Position numbers and translations under genes: made by a program | Assembly: GCF_900100185.1 (NCBI RefSeq) | Contig: NZ_FNEN01000003.1 | Coordinates: 255,639 to 319,638, forward strand | DNA: 64,000 nucleotides | Direction: 5' to 3' | Source of the DNA: Natribacillus halophilus | GTDB lineage: Bacteria > Bacillota > Bacilli > Bacillales > Marinococcaceae | In this document: positions 47,484 to 57,397 of the stretch, piece by piece | Position numbering within the stretch: the first letter of the stretch is position 1 | How the letters are laid out: every line of letters starts with the position of its first letter | Notes under the pieces: model-generated | Told to the model about the DNA's origin: nothing | The model's database searches: none | What the model saw: only the letters and a program-made list of their open reading frames with translations

Positions 47484-49643
47484 TTACCGATCGGATTGTT
47501 TCGCTTTTGCTTCCTGGCGGCGGCGATGCAGAATCGGTTCGGTATAGCCGCTCGGTTGTTCTTTTCCCTTGAACACGAGGTCACATCCTGCCTGAAAAGC
47601 GACGGAGTTGTCATAATCAGGGGCCATCGGTCGATAGTCCGGGTCACCGGCGTTTTGCCCGTCAACGACTTTGGCCATGCGCTTCAGGGTGTCGAGCACT
47701 TGTTGTTCGCTCACAATCCCGTGATGAAGCCAATTGGTTATGTGCTGGCTTGATATTCTTAAGGTCGCACGATCTTCCATCAATCCGACATCGTTAATAT
47801 CGGGAACTGTCGAACTGCCTACGCCCTGTTCCACCCAGCGAACGACATAGCCGAGCATGCCCTGGGCGTTGTTGTCCAGTTCCACCTGGATTTCCTCTTC
47901 GCTCCAATTCTGCACGTGATCCACCGGAATCTCCAACATCTTTGCGCGATAGTTTCCATGCGTGATTTCCTCCTGAACGCGGGAGACATTGATGTCATGA
48001 TAATGGAGAGCGTGGAGCGTGGCCGCGGTCGGAGACGGTACCCAGGCCGTGTTCGCGCCCGCTTTTAGTTGCCCGTCTTTTTGCTCCATCATTGCTTTCA
48101 TCAAGTTCGGCATCGCCCACATGCCTTTGCCGATTTGCGCCCGGTCGCGAAACCCTTGCTTCACACCGATGCTTACGTTGGCATCTTCATACGCCTGCAA
48201 CCAACGAGACGTTTTCATCTCATTTTTGCGGATCATCGGACCGAGTTCCATGGACGTATGAATTTCATCCCCGGTACGATCCAAAAACCCTGTATTAATG
48301 AAAATAATCCGTTCCCTGGCTTCATAAATACAGTTTTTCAGGTTAAGCGATGTGCGCCGCTCTTCATCCATGACCCCGACTTTAATAGCGTGGCGTTGCA
48401 ATCCGAGCATATCTTCCACGCGGTTGAACAAATCATTCGTAAACGCCACTTCTTCCGAACCGTGCATTTTCGGCTTAACGATGTAAATCGACCCTTCCGC
48501 GGAATTCCGGTATTTCCCGTTTCCGAGCACGTCCTGCTTGGCAATCAAACTCGTAACCACCGCATCGAGGATCCCTTCGGGGATCGGTTGGCCGTTCTGA
48601 TCCAAAATCGCTTCACTCGTCATTAAATGGCCGACGTTCCGGATGAACATGAGAGAACGGCCGTGCAGGGTGAGCGTTTCTCCCGAAGGCGCTGTATACG
48701 CGCGATCCGGGTTCAGCTTTCTCGTCACAGTTTTGCCCTCTTTTTCGAACGTCTTCGTTAATGTACCGTTCATAAGGCCGAGCCAATTGCGGTATACGTC
48801 CACCTTATCTTCAGCATCCACCGCCGCGACCGAGTCTTCACAATCAATGATCGTCGTGATCGCGGACTCCACGAGCACATCCTTGACACCGGCCGCGTCC
48901 CTATGCCCAATCGGATGACCGGGGTCGATCTGAATCTCAAAGTGCAAGCCGTTATTTTCGAACAGAATCGCTTCCGGTTTTTCCGCGTCTCCCTGATAGC
49001 CGATGAGCTTGTCACCAAAGTGAAGGCTGGCGGTTTTGCCACCTAAATCTACCTGGAGCGCTCCGGCAACGACTTTGTACTGCTTGACCTCTTTATGTGA
49101 GCCTTCCGTCAACGTGAGGACGTCATCCAGCCATGTCTTCGCGTACGCAACGACTTTTTCACCCCGAACAGGGTTATAGGAATCTCCCTGCTCCGCACCG
49201 TTTTCTTCCGAAATCACATCACTGCCGTAAAGCGCGTCATACAAACTACCCCAACGGGCATTAGCCGCGTTTAAAGCATAGCGGGCATTTTTAACCGGCA
49301 CGACAAGTTGTGGCCCGGGTTGCCGGGCAACTTCAGGGTCCACATGCTCGGTTGTAATTTTAAAATCATCCACTTCTGTTTCCAAATACCCGATCTCGTG
49401 TAGAAAAGATTGATATTCCGTTGCATCATGCGTTTGCTTATTCTTATGCCACTGATCCAATTTTTCCTGTATGTCCTCGCGTTTTTGTAAGAGGGCAGCG
49501 TTTCGTCCCGAAAAATCGTGAATCAGCTGTTCAAAGTCTGCCCAAAATTGCTCTGCTGTCAAGCCGCTATCGACAAGGGCTTCCTGATTAATAAATTCAT
49601 AGAGCGATGCGTCCACGGTAAGATTTCCGATTTTTTTACTCAT
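47484..49643 (-). CDS. glcB: Malate synthase G
   Basis: 719 residues from the ATG at 49643 ([17 protein letters not shown]), close to the 723 of E. coli GlcB; the frame to 49721 crosses the promoter. [16 protein letters not shown] (about 270), [18 protein letters not shown] (about 292), [19 protein letters not shown] [14 protein letters not shown] and [13 protein letters not shown] are isoform G features, along with [15 protein letters not shown]. It joins glyoxylate and acetyl-CoA to malate. Together with aceA it completes the glyoxylate shunt, and it can also serve glycolate use through glcDEF. Confidence 0.96.
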   Translation of the reverse strand: MSKKIGNLTVDASLYEFINQEALVDSGLTAEQFWADFEQLIHDFSGRNAALLQKREDIQEKLDQWHKNKQTHDATEYQSFLHEIGYLETEVDDFKITTEHVDPEVARQPGPQLVVPVKNARYALNAANARWGSLYDALYGSDVISEENGAEQGDSYNPVRGEKVVAYAKTWLDDVLTLTEGSHKEVKQYKVVAGALQVDLGGKTASLHFGDKLIGYQGDAEKPEAILFENNGLHFEIQIDPGHPIGHRDAAGVKDVLVESAITTIIDCEDSVAAVDAEDKVDVYRNWLGLMNGTLTKTFEKEGKTVTRKLNPDRAYTAPSGETLTLHGRSLMFIRNVGHLMTSEAILDQNGQPIPEGILDAVVTSLIAKQDVLGNGKYRNSAEGSIYIVKPKMHGSEEVAFTNDLFNRVEDMLGLQRHAIKVGVMDEERRTSLNLKNCIYEARERIIFINTGFLDRTGDEIHTSMELGPMIRKNEMKTSRWLQAYEDANVSIGVKQGFRDRAQIGKGMWAMPNLMKAMMEQKDGQLKAGANTAWVPSPTAATLHALHYHDINVSRVQEEITHGNYRAKMLEIPVDHVQNWSEEEIQVELDNNAQGMLGYVVRWVEQGVGSSTVPDINDVGLMEDRATLRISSQHITNWLHHGIVSEQQVLDTLKRMAKVVDGQNAGDPDYRPMAPDYDNSVAFQAGCDLVFKGKEQPSGYTEPILHRRRQEAKAKQSDR

Positions 49644-49682
49644 TATTGCTCCAGCACCTCCATATAGATAAATTCCGCTTGT

Positions 49683-49715
49683 ATCTATTATATAACAGGA
49701 GTACAATAGATAAAA
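49683..49715 (-). promoter_or_regulatory. glcB promoter with inverted repeat (probable LysR site)
   Basis: On the minus strand TATAAT (49687-49692) is preceded by CTGTTA and, 17 bp upstream, by the weak -35 TTTTAT (49710-49715). ATCTATT-N15-AATAGAT (49683-49711) is a perfect inverted repeat covering the core promoter. The divergent LysR gene starts 53 bp away, so it is the obvious candidate regulator. Confidence 0.6.
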
Positions 49716-49767
49716 ATACATATTTGGAATGTATAATATGCCATTTAGTTATAAGGTGGGTGATCTT

Positions 49768-50667
49768 ATGGACATCCGACAGTTACAATATTTTACCGAA
49801 GTCGCCAAACGCCACAGTTTTACAAAAGCAGCTGCCGCTTTGCACGTCTCCCAACCATCCTTGAGCAAAGCGATCAAAAACCTGGAAGATGAACTGGACG
49901 TGCCTTTATTTCACCGCTCCTCGAAACAATTACAATTAACGGATGCCGGAAAAGCCGTGCTCATAAATACGAAGCACGTGCTGGATTCTTTTCAGCATTT
50001 AACCTCAGAACTTTCAGACGTCATGGAATTGAAAAAAGGAGAGGTAAAAATCGGGATCCCGCCGATTATCGGCGCGGCTTTTATCGCCAGGCTCATCAGC
50101 GAATTCAAGGAACAATACCCCGCTGTTGACTTGAGCTTAACGGAAGTCGGCAGTAAACGCATCAAGCAGGGCATCGACGACGGCTCCCTGGACATCGGTT
50201 TTATCTGTAATATTCCGTATCAAAAAGACAGTTTTGAAGTGACGCAAATTTTGCAGGATCCGCTCGTGCTCGTTGCCCACCGTAATCATCCGCTGAGCGG
50301 CCATACAAACATACCGGTCTCGATGTTGGAAAATGAACCCATGGTTTTATATCACAGTGATTTTTCCCTGCATGATGCGATCATGGAGGAATGCCTCAAA
50401 AATGGTTTCTACCCGCAAGTCGTGTGCGAAAGCACCCAAAAAGATTTCATGCTGGAAATGGTCGCTGCTAATCTTGGTGTCGCCTTACTTCCCCGCCAAA
50501 TCGCGAGTGAGATTACGGCATCGACATTAACGACCGTGCCGTTACATGATGCGCCGATTAACCTGGAGTTGGGAGTGATTTGGAAGAAAAATACGTACAT
50601 GTCACGCGCCGCGCGTGCTTTCGCACAGACGTCGGAAAACTATTTCCGTGAACAACATACAAGGTAA
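49768..50667 (+). CDS. LysR family transcriptional regulator
   Basis: 299 residues from the ATG at 49768 (MDIRQLQYFTEVAKRHSFTK) with AAGGTGGGTGA upstream; the frame to 49729 overlaps a TATAAT. The winged helix-turn-helix AAAALHVSQPSLSKAIKNLE is followed by a periplasmic-binding-like effector domain. Divergent from glcB, which it may regulate; the effector is not known. Confidence 0.88.
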   Translation: MDIRQLQYFTEVAKRHSFTKAAAALHVSQPSLSKAIKNLEDELDVPLFHRSSKQLQLTDAGKAVLINTKHVLDSFQHLTSELSDVMELKKGEVKIGIPPIIGAAFIARLISEFKEQYPAVDLSLTEVGSKRIKQGIDDGSLDIGFICNIPYQKDSFEVTQILQDPLVLVAHRNHPLSGHTNIPVSMLENEPMVLYHSDFSLHDAIMEECLKNGFYPQVVCESTQKDFMLEMVAANLGVALLPRQIASEITASTLTTVPLHDAPINLELGVIWKKNTYMSRAARAFAQTSENYFREQHTR

Positions 50668-50739
50668 AGTCAAAGTAAAACGATTTTTAAGGGAAATAAA
50701 AATCGCCTTTCTAAGACGAGCCCGAGGGAGATCACATCG

Positions 50740-51056
50740 CCCTCTCGGATTGGTTCGATCCCCGTCGTTCGAAGGATGACAACGTGCTTCTTGGTCCCTC
50801 TCGGAGTGAGATGCCCTGCCTTTGGGGTATAACAACGCGCTTCTGGTCCCTCTCGGAGTGAGATACCCTGCTTTTGGGGTATAACAACACGATTCTGGTC
50901 CCTCTCGGAGTGAGATACCCTGCCTTTAAGGTATAACAACACGCTTCTGGTCCCTCTCGGAGTGAGATACCCTGCCTTTGGGGTATAACAACACGCTTCT
51001 TGGCCCTCTCGGAGTGAGATGCCCTGCCTTTGAGGTATGGCAACGCGCTTCAAGTG
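50740..51056. repeat. 52-bp tandem repeat array 3
   Basis: CCCTCTCGGAGTGAGATACC-type units start at 50796, 50848, 50900, 50952 and 51004, exactly 52 bp apart, after a more divergent unit at 50740 (56 bp). Each contains the hairpin ATACCC / GGGGTAT. Read on the minus strand, the first 38 positions of the unit (from CCGAGAGG) match those of array 2 at 31 positions. It lies between the LysR gene and the truncated permease gene. Confidence 0.92.
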
Positions 51057-51190
51057 TCATAAAGGTCGGGGCGATCTCCGTTCCCTCGGATATCCGCGAA
51101 TATATTTGGACTTTGACGGAACCGTGGTAAACAACATACAGAGGGTTGACAATTTTCAGGCAATAATGCATTAATAGAGTAACTCTGTTT

Positions 51191-51204
51191 TGTAAGCGCT
51201 GTTA
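51191..51204. promoter_or_regulatory. Candidate CcpA cre site upstream of the lactate permease remnant
   Basis: TGTAAGCGCTGTTA differs from the cre pattern TGWAANCGNTNWCA at one position. It lies 60 bp before the permease start. An ATG at 51218 with AAAGGGGGTGA upstream opens an out-of-frame 43-codon reading frame that overlaps the permease start. Confidence 0.5.
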
Positions 51205-51263
51205 AAGGGGGTGAACAATGAGCGCGTTGCATGAAAACATAAAAACGAGGAGGTTTTTCACCG

Positions 51264-52073
51264 ATGGACTTATGGGTGATGACTCTTTTAGCATTGTTCC
51301 CAATTATATTAATATTTTTCCTGATCGTATTGTTAAGGTGGTCTGCTAAAGCAGCGATGCCGATCGCTCTCGTCTTAACGGCTTTAATTGCTATCGTCAT
51401 CTGGGGGGCGGAAGTCGCGCAAGTAAGCGCGGCCGTTATCCATGGCATTGTCCTCGCGTTGGAAATCTTATTTATCGTGTTTGGAGCGCTTCTCCTCCTG
51501 AATACGCTTAAAGAAAGCGGCGCCCTGCAAACGATCCGCGCCAGTTTTACGAGTATTTCTCCGGACCGGAGAATTCAGGCGATTATTATCGCCTGGCTGT
51601 TCGGTTGTTTTATCGAAGGAGCCTCCGGATTCGGAACCCCTGCGGTCGTAGCCGCTCCCTTGCTCGTTGCGATTGGATTCCCTGCCATGGCCGCTGTTAT
51701 GGTTGCCCTCGTGATCCAAAGCAGCCCTGTTTCGTTCGGTGCCGTCGGGACACCGATTCTAGTCGGCGTCGGTTCTGGTTTAGAAGGACAGGAAAGCGTT
51801 ATGGCCGCTTTGGGAAGCATGCCGTTTGATGAATTCATTCACTCTGTCGGAGCTCAAGTCGCTCTTACACATGGCCTGGCCGGTATCCTCGTTCCGTTAT
51901 TAATGGCTGGGCTTTTAACGCGTTTTTTCGGTAAATCAAGATCTTTTTTGGAAGGTTTCAAAGTCTGGAAATTTGCTGGGGCCGGATCAAAAACCGACGG
52001 TGCGGAATTAATAGCCATTAATGAAGAGTGTCTTCCGTCGGAGACACTCTTTGCGTTTACTTCTTTAGTGTAA
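51264..52073 (+). pseudogene. Truncated L-lactate/glycolate permease (LctP), 3' half missing
   Basis: The first ~238 residues (to about 51978) follow the LctP family: many membrane helices, [20 protein letters not shown] (about 114) and [15 protein letters not shown] (about 152). Family members have about 540-560 residues. Here similarity stops after GFKVWKF, and 31 unrelated residues lead to a stop inside the end of the DUF418 gene. GAGGAGG lies before the ATG, so it may still be expressed, but a half permease is unlikely to work. LctP normally partners glcD/glcF-type oxidases such as those 1.3 kb downstream. Confidence 0.85.
52025..52054. terminator. Hairpin in the tail of the permease remnant
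   Basis: AGAGTGTCT and AGACACTCT pair and are followed by TTTG. It probably marks the original end of the DUF418 transcription unit or of the deletion junction. Confidence 0.5.
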
Positions 52074-53175
52074 CGCTTCTGGCATAGGTTCCCATCCGCC
52101 AAAGCCATTCAAACGGACCATAATAGAACTTTTGCAACCATAGATAGCTAACGATGATCTGTAAGATAAAGAAAAGGATACCTATACTCAGAGCAAAAAG
52201 ATAGCTGGGTTCCGTCCATATGCCGAGTCCATCAAAAATCGTACTTCCGCTAAGCGTAAACAGACTTACGAACACAAGCGACTGCATAAGATAATGGGTA
52301 AACGTCATTTTACCGATGGCGTCAAAGGGCACGAGGGCATGTGCTATCACCGTTTTGCTCGTCCCCGCCAGGATAATGCCAAGAGCCGCCCCCAGCGCCA
52401 CAACAAACGGATAAAAATTATCCAGATGATTCAGGAAAAGGGCGTCGACGTCATAATGAAGACCTGTTTTTCCTGCCAATCCGACCACAAGAAAAATGAA
52501 TGACATGACCCAAAGGGGTTTTCTCCGTTTCACTGCCATTGAAAATAGGCCCACGCGATAGGCGTACATGCCGAACAGAAAATAACCCAAATGATCCAGC
52601 ATGGAATCAAATTCTCCAAGCATATACTCCAGGCCCGTTAGATATTCAAAGGGGCCAAACAGATCTATGAACCAATCTCCCGGCTCAAGGTTATACCCTG
52701 TATAGGCGCTGAGAAAATCCATCCCTACCGCGTATCCCAACCAAAAAAAGAGTGCCGTTGCCAACAACCATCTCACCGGCCATTTTACAAATAATAACAG
52801 CACAAAACCGGCCGCGGCATACATCATCAAGATGTCTCCCGCCCAGATGAAATACCCATGAATGACGCCCACCATAAATAGGATAAACATTCTACGTAAT
52901 AACGTGGGATAGGGATTCATGTCCTTTTCCCGTAATTTGTCATAAATGAGGATCAGACTAATGCCAAACATGAACGCGAACAACGGTCGCGCGCTATCCT
53001 GGAGTAAAATGGAAATAAATTTCTGTAAATTTTCATTGATAGCCGCTTGGCCTTCGACGGCTGTCCCGGCAAGTCCGGGTATATTTACTAAAAATATGGT
53101 TAATAAAGCAAATCCGCGCATTTGATCCAAAATCTTGATTCTCTGACCTTGCTGTTCTTTCTCTTTCGCTGCCAT
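52057..53175 (-). CDS. DUF418 (YeiB-like) membrane protein
   Basis: 372 residues with an N-terminal [20 protein letters not shown] signature, eight or more hydrophobic segments, and a C-terminal DUF418 domain ([15 protein letters not shown] and [16 protein letters not shown]). The family is common in Bacilli, with no proven role. It overlaps the tail of the permease remnant by 17 bp and lies between the permease remnant and glcD, breaking up a group that usually travels together. Confidence 0.85.
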   Translation of the reverse strand: MAAKEKEQQGQRIKILDQMRGFALLTIFLVNIPGLAGTAVEGQAAINENLQKFISILLQDSARPLFAFMFGISLILIYDKLREKDMNPYPTLLRRMFILFMVGVIHGYFIWAGDILMMYAAAGFVLLLFVKWPVRWLLATALFFWLGYAVGMDFLSAYTGYNLEPGDWFIDLFGPFEYLTGLEYMLGEFDSMLDHLGYFLFGMYAYRVGLFSMAVKRRKPLWVMSFIFLVVGLAGKTGLHYDVDALFLNHLDNFYPFVVALGAALGIILAGTSKTVIAHALVPFDAIGKMTFTHYLMQSLVFVSLFTLSGSTIFDGLGIWTEPSYLFALSIGILFFILQIIVSYLWLQKFYYGPFEWLWRMGTYARSVTLKK

Positions 53176-53310
53176 ATGAATACCAGCTTCCTGACAAATG
53201 TCGTACCGTCTAGTGAAGTATAGACTCGCTTCGACCGCCTCGAGGACTTTTTCCTAAATCTGTGGTCGATGTTTGTGTAACCTGTAACGATTCTAGACGA
53301 AAACACATTA

Positions 53311-53357
53311 AAAGCGCAATGGCCCCACGCTAAGACTGGGGCCATTGCGCTTTTTTA
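53311..53357. terminator. Terminator between glcD and DUF418 genes
   Basis: AAAAGCGCAATGGCCCCA and its complement TGGGGCCATTGCGCTTTT make an 18-bp perfect stem with T runs on both strands. 53176-53310 contains nothing else I recognise. Confidence 0.9.
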
Positions 53358-54809
53358 TTACCGCTGTTCGGCCACTTGATGGGCTTCTCCGCTGCCCACC
53401 GCCTGCTTCACTTCTCCGCAACGCGCGGGTTTTGGAAATTGTTTATCCAGGTTCAACAAATTGTGCGGGTTAAACACCGATCGCACCGTGATTTGCCGCT
53501 CGATTTCTTCGTCGCTGAACACCAGGCGCATATCCTCTTTTTTTTCAATGCCGACGCCGTGCTCACCAGTAATCGAGCCGCCGACGGCTGTACAGGCTTC
53601 AAGCGTTCGCGACCCTACGTCCAAGGCAAGGTCTGTTTCTCCTTCGTTGCGGGCGTCGAACAAGATGAGCGGATGAAGATTACCATCGCCGGCATGAAAA
53701 ACATTGGCTATTCTTAATCCCGACTCCGCACTGATATCAGCAATGTGCGCCAACACCTCCGACAGACGACTGCGTGGGATCACCCCGTCCTGCACGAGAT
53801 AAGCCGGGGAAATCGCACCCATGGCTCCGAAAGCCGTCTTGCGATTCGCCCACCAGCGCCCGCGTTCGCGATCGTTTTTGGCTACTTTTATATCGACGAC
53901 ATTGTGCCGCTCGCAGACGCTCACCATCTCCTCGATTTGCTCTTCAATACCGGTGGCGATTCCATCTACTTCCATGATGAGCACCGCTTTGGACCCTTCC
54001 GGGTGGCCGACCGGATTGGTTGCTCGCTCCACCCCTTGTATCGCGATTTCATCCATCATTTCAATCGCTGCCGGAACAATACCGGCTGCGATAATACCCG
54101 ACACCGCGTAACTGGCATCTTCCACGGAATCAAAATACGCCATCGCCGTTTCTTCCGCTTCCGGATTTTTGAGAATACGAACGGTAATGGAGGTGACAAT
54201 GCCGAGCGTGCCTTCGGAACCGGTTACAAGCCCCATTAAATCGTATCCGGGTGCATCCGGGACTCCGCCAATTTCTACGATTTCACCATTATGCAAGACC
54301 ACTTCCAAACCAAGAACGTGATTCGTCGTCACGCCGTACTTTAAACAATGGGCGCCACCCGCATTTTCGGCTACGTTTCCGCCAATCGTGCAACAGGCCT
54401 GGCTGGAAGGATCAGGCGCATAATAGAACCCTTTATGCGTGATCGAGTTGGTGAGTGTAAGATTAATATAGCCGGGTTGCACGACCGCTTCCCGGTTGTC
54501 GTAATCGACGTCGAGCAACCGCTTCATGCGCACGAGGCTAATGATGACTTCACCGCCGAATGGTGTTGCCCCACCACTTAGCCCGGTACCGGCCCCGCGG
54601 GGGATAAAAGGAATTTCATGTTCATGCAGCCATTTTACCACGCCGGACACTTCTTCGGTCGATGACGGAAAAACCACCGCGAGCGGCATCCCACGATAGA
54701 CGGTCAGACCGTCACATTCATACGTCAGCAAATCTTCCTTACGGTGAAGCACCGCATCGTCTCCAAGTTGGCGGATCATTTCCTCAACCATTTCCGCTTT
54801 CTCAGTCAT
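53358..54809 (-). CDS. glcD: Glycolate/lactate oxidase FAD subunit GlcD
   Basis: 483 residues from the ATG at 54809, preceded by GAAGGGGGC; the frame runs to 54878 but that would overlap glcF widely. The PCMH FAD domain has PRGAGTGLSGGATPFGGEVI (about 75), and the C-terminal FAD-oxidase_C domain has FHAGDGNLHPLILF (about 365) and GEHGVGIEKKEDM (about 420). It oxidises glycolate or D-lactate. The start overlaps the glcF stop by about 8 bp. Confidence 0.92.
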   Translation of the reverse strand: MTEKAEMVEEMIRQLGDDAVLHRKEDLLTYECDGLTVYRGMPLAVVFPSSTEEVSGVVKWLHEHEIPFIPRGAGTGLSGGATPFGGEVIISLVRMKRLLDVDYDNREAVVQPGYINLTLTNSITHKGFYYAPDPSSQACCTIGGNVAENAGGAHCLKYGVTTNHVLGLEVVLHNGEIVEIGGVPDAPGYDLMGLVTGSEGTLGIVTSITVRILKNPEAEETAMAYFDSVEDASYAVSGIIAAGIVPAAIEMMDEIAIQGVERATNPVGHPEGSKAVLIMEVDGIATGIEEQIEEMVSVCERHNVVDIKVAKNDRERGRWWANRKTAFGAMGAISPAYLVQDGVIPRSRLSEVLAHIADISAESGLRIANVFHAGDGNLHPLILFDARNEGETDLALDVGSRTLEACTAVGGSITGEHGVGIEKKEDMRLVFSDEEIERQITVRSVFNPHNLLNLDKQFPKPARCGEVKQAVGSGEAHQVAEQR

Positions 54810-56157
54810 CAGTCTCGCCCCCTTCCAATTGATAAGCCCAATCGAGCAGTTGCATCGTATGGACAATCGCCTCATCACGGCCGTGATTCATGACGCCCAT
54901 TGCCATTTGCAACATACAGCCGGGGTTCCCCATCGAAATCATTTCCACATCGTCCGGTACTTCCTCAATTTTGCGATCCAGGAGACGACCGGCCATATCA
55001 GGATGGGTAATGTTATAAATACCCGCGCTCCCGCAACAACGGTCCGCATTTGGCAAGGGAACCATCTCTACGCCCGGAATGTCCTCCAACAAGTCCCGCG
55101 GTTCATCCCAAACCCCCTGGCCGTGCGCGAGGTGGCACGCATCGTGATACGTCACCCGTTTTCGCAGCTCCGCTTCTGGCGCTCTGTAGCCATAATCATA
55201 TAAATATTTGGATACATCCAGGACTTTCTCGGCAAACCGTTCGGCTTTTTCGCGGTATTCATCATCATTTTGCAAAAGCTCCGGATACTCCCGCAAGGCA
55301 CAGCCGCACCCGGCCGCATTCACCACAACATGATCGGCATCCGCCTCGAGAAACGTATCGATATTTTCACGTGCGAGCTTTTTGCCCATCTCCCGATCGC
55401 CGGCATGCACGTGGAGAGCACCACAACATTGTTGCTGCTTCGGCATCTCAACGCTGTGGCCATTCTTCGTTAACACCCGCACCGTCGCCTCGTTAACATC
55501 GCTGTACATAACATCCATGATGCAGCCCGTAAACATCGATACGCTGCCCTTTTGCTCGCCTTCGGCTGGAATTCGTTCCGGATGGGTTTTCAAAACCGGG
55601 CGTCCAACGTCCGGCATAATCGCTTCCATCGCTCCGAGGTGATCAGGCAAAACTTTCTTCGCTCCACTCTTGCGAACGACCGTCTGCGCGCCACTTTTTT
55701 GGTAGATTTTCGTCAACATCCCTAACGTGTGTAAGCGCTTCGTATGCGGAAACACCCCGCGCAGGAAAAAGCGGCTCACCAAGCCTTGCCAGCCTTTCAA
55801 GGGCCTCGCTTGCCGGACTTGCCCACGGGCCTCTTCAATCAAAGCGCCCACTTGCACCCCCGCCGGACACGCTGTTTCACAAGCGCGGCAATCCAGGCAC
55901 GTAAACATCGGATCCTCAAACGCTTCGTTAATGTCGATCTTCCCTTCCGCAACAGCCACAATCGAGTGAATGCGCCCGCGGGGAGACTGATGTTCATGTC
56001 CGAGCTCCTGATAAGTCGGACACGCCTCCAGACACAAACCGCAATGCACACACGCCGAGAACTTATCTTCGTCAGGCGGATCTTCCCACAAATAATTGCC
56101 CACCGGCGGTTCATTTTTTTTCACAACCAAATTTGCCAGACTCGGTTCCGTCGTCAT
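54802..56157 (-). CDS. glcF: Glycolate oxidase iron-sulfur subunit GlcF
   Basis: 451 residues from the ATG at 56157 with GGGAGGG upstream. Two 4Fe-4S motifs (CVHCGLCLEACPTYQ, about 30; CLDCRACETACPAGVQVG, about 85) are followed by two CCG domains with QQCCGALHVHAGD (about 240) and DRCCGSAGIYN (about 372). It passes electrons from GlcD/GlcE to the quinone pool. Its start touches the glcE stop. Confidence 0.93.
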   Translation of the reverse strand: MTTEPSLANLVVKKNEPPVGNYLWEDPPDEDKFSACVHCGLCLEACPTYQELGHEHQSPRGRIHSIVAVAEGKIDINEAFEDPMFTCLDCRACETACPAGVQVGALIEEARGQVRQARPLKGWQGLVSRFFLRGVFPHTKRLHTLGMLTKIYQKSGAQTVVRKSGAKKVLPDHLGAMEAIMPDVGRPVLKTHPERIPAEGEQKGSVSMFTGCIMDVMYSDVNEATVRVLTKNGHSVEMPKQQQCCGALHVHAGDREMGKKLARENIDTFLEADADHVVVNAAGCGCALREYPELLQNDDEYREKAERFAEKVLDVSKYLYDYGYRAPEAELRKRVTYHDACHLAHGQGVWDEPRDLLEDIPGVEMVPLPNADRCCGSAGIYNITHPDMAGRLLDRKIEEVPDDVEMISMGNPGCMLQMAMGVMNHGRDEAIVHTMQLLDWAYQLEGGETDD

Positions 56158-56158
56158 C

Positions 56159-57397
56159 TTATATCCCTCCCACAAATCTTCTTGGATTTAAAATCGCCTG
56201 CGGATCCAGCTGCTTTTTGATCCCTTCAAGCAGGGAAAAATAAGACGGTTTCGTCCCCCAGACACCGATGGTCTTTCTAAAAGCAAGCGGCGCGTGGGTA
56301 AGGATCGCATAGCCCCCGTCTTCCTCACACACCTTTCGCAAGTCTTGCACGAAAGATTGCACGGCGCCTTCTTCTCCTTTGACATAGGCTCTGCTAATGC
56401 CATGGCCTGCGCCACCGTGGGCAAAGACTTGCAGATCCCGCCATTGTTGTAACCGGCTGCAATTTTCCACACGTTCAAGCACTTGCAAATTTTTACTGCC
56501 CATTTTTACATGCACGACAGTCTCATCGTCATCTATGGAAAAATGGGCAAACGTTCGCCAAAAATCATCGACCTCTTCTTCCCGGAAAACCGTAAGTTCC
56601 GCCCCCACCGGCACATGGTCATATACCCATTTTTCCTGATACTGCACCGCTTTTTGCACGTCTTCAAAAGTAATCAGCAAGCTGTATCCCTCTTTATTCA
56701 AGAGGGCATTTGTGAGGCTTGGATTCATATATTCCAAAGTAACCGGTTCAAGATGAGTATCGAGCAATTCCGTTATAAAAGGTTTAACAGCAGATTCAAC
56801 CCCTTCCGGAAATGTCAATACACACATGCTTTGATCCTTCGGAAGCGGGCGTAACTTCAACGTGACTTCCGTTATAACGCCGAGCGTTCCCATCGACCCA
56901 ATGAACAATTTATTCATGTCATAGCCGGCGACGTTTTTGACGACTTTCCCGCCCGAACGCAGGATCTCTCCATTCGAATGCGCGACATGAAGACCGATGA
57001 CATGATCACGCGCGGAGCCGTATAACATCCGTTTCGGACCGCTGTCATTGGCCGCGATCACCCCGCCGATCGTCGCCTGGGCGGGAAAAGAGGGATCGAG
57101 TGGTACCATCTGATTATGTTCGCGAACGGCATCGATAATCGTTTGTATTGTCGCCCCCGCCTGAACGGTAATGGTCATGTCTCCGGGTGAGTACTCGATT
57201 ACTTCCGCAAGGTTTGCGGTTGATAATAAAAGGTCAGCCTCACCCCCTTCTCCGCCAAATCCTTGTTTAGTCCCCCCGCCGACCGGAATAACCGTTTGCC
57301 CTGTTTCGTTCGCTTGCCGTAAAGTTTCAGCAACTTCTTCAGGCGATTCAGGAGATACATAGTCTCGAGCTCGATTACCAAGTGTCTGATTGTGCAC
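56159..57397 (-). CDS. glcE: GlcE-like FAD-binding oxidase subunit
   Basis: 412 residues from a GTG at 57397 with AAAGGGGTGA five bases upstream; the ATG at 57430 lacks a site and overlaps the regulator more. The PCMH domain has IPVGGGTKQGFGG (about 40) and GVIAANDSGPKRMLYGSARD (about 125), with FIGSMGTLGVITEVTLKLRP. It is the second flavin subunit of the glycolate oxidase complex. The gene order gntR-glcE-glcF-glcD indicates one operon. Confidence 0.88.
   Translation of the reverse strand: MHNQTLGNRARDYVSPESPEEVAETLRQANETGQTVIPVGGGTKQGFGGEGGEADLLLSTANLAEVIEYSPGDMTITVQAGATIQTIIDAVREHNQMVPLDPSFPAQATIGGVIAANDSGPKRMLYGSARDHVIGLHVAHSNGEILRSGGKVVKNVAGYDMNKLFIGSMGTLGVITEVTLKLRPLPKDQSMCVLTFPEGVESAVKPFITELLDTHLEPVTLEYMNPSLTNALLNKEGYSLLITFEDVQKAVQYQEKWVYDHVPVGAELTVFREEEVDDFWRTFAHFSIDDDETVVHVKMGSKNLQVLERVENCSRLQQWRDLQVFAHGGAGHGISRAYVKGEEGAVQSFVQDLRKVCEEDGGYAILTHAPLAFRKTIGVWGTKPSYFSLLEGIKKQLDPQAILNPRRFVGGI

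Noticed and set aside
50740..51056. CRISPR array
   Set aside because: The whole 52-bp unit is repeated with no unique spacers, and no cas genes are present anywhere in the window.
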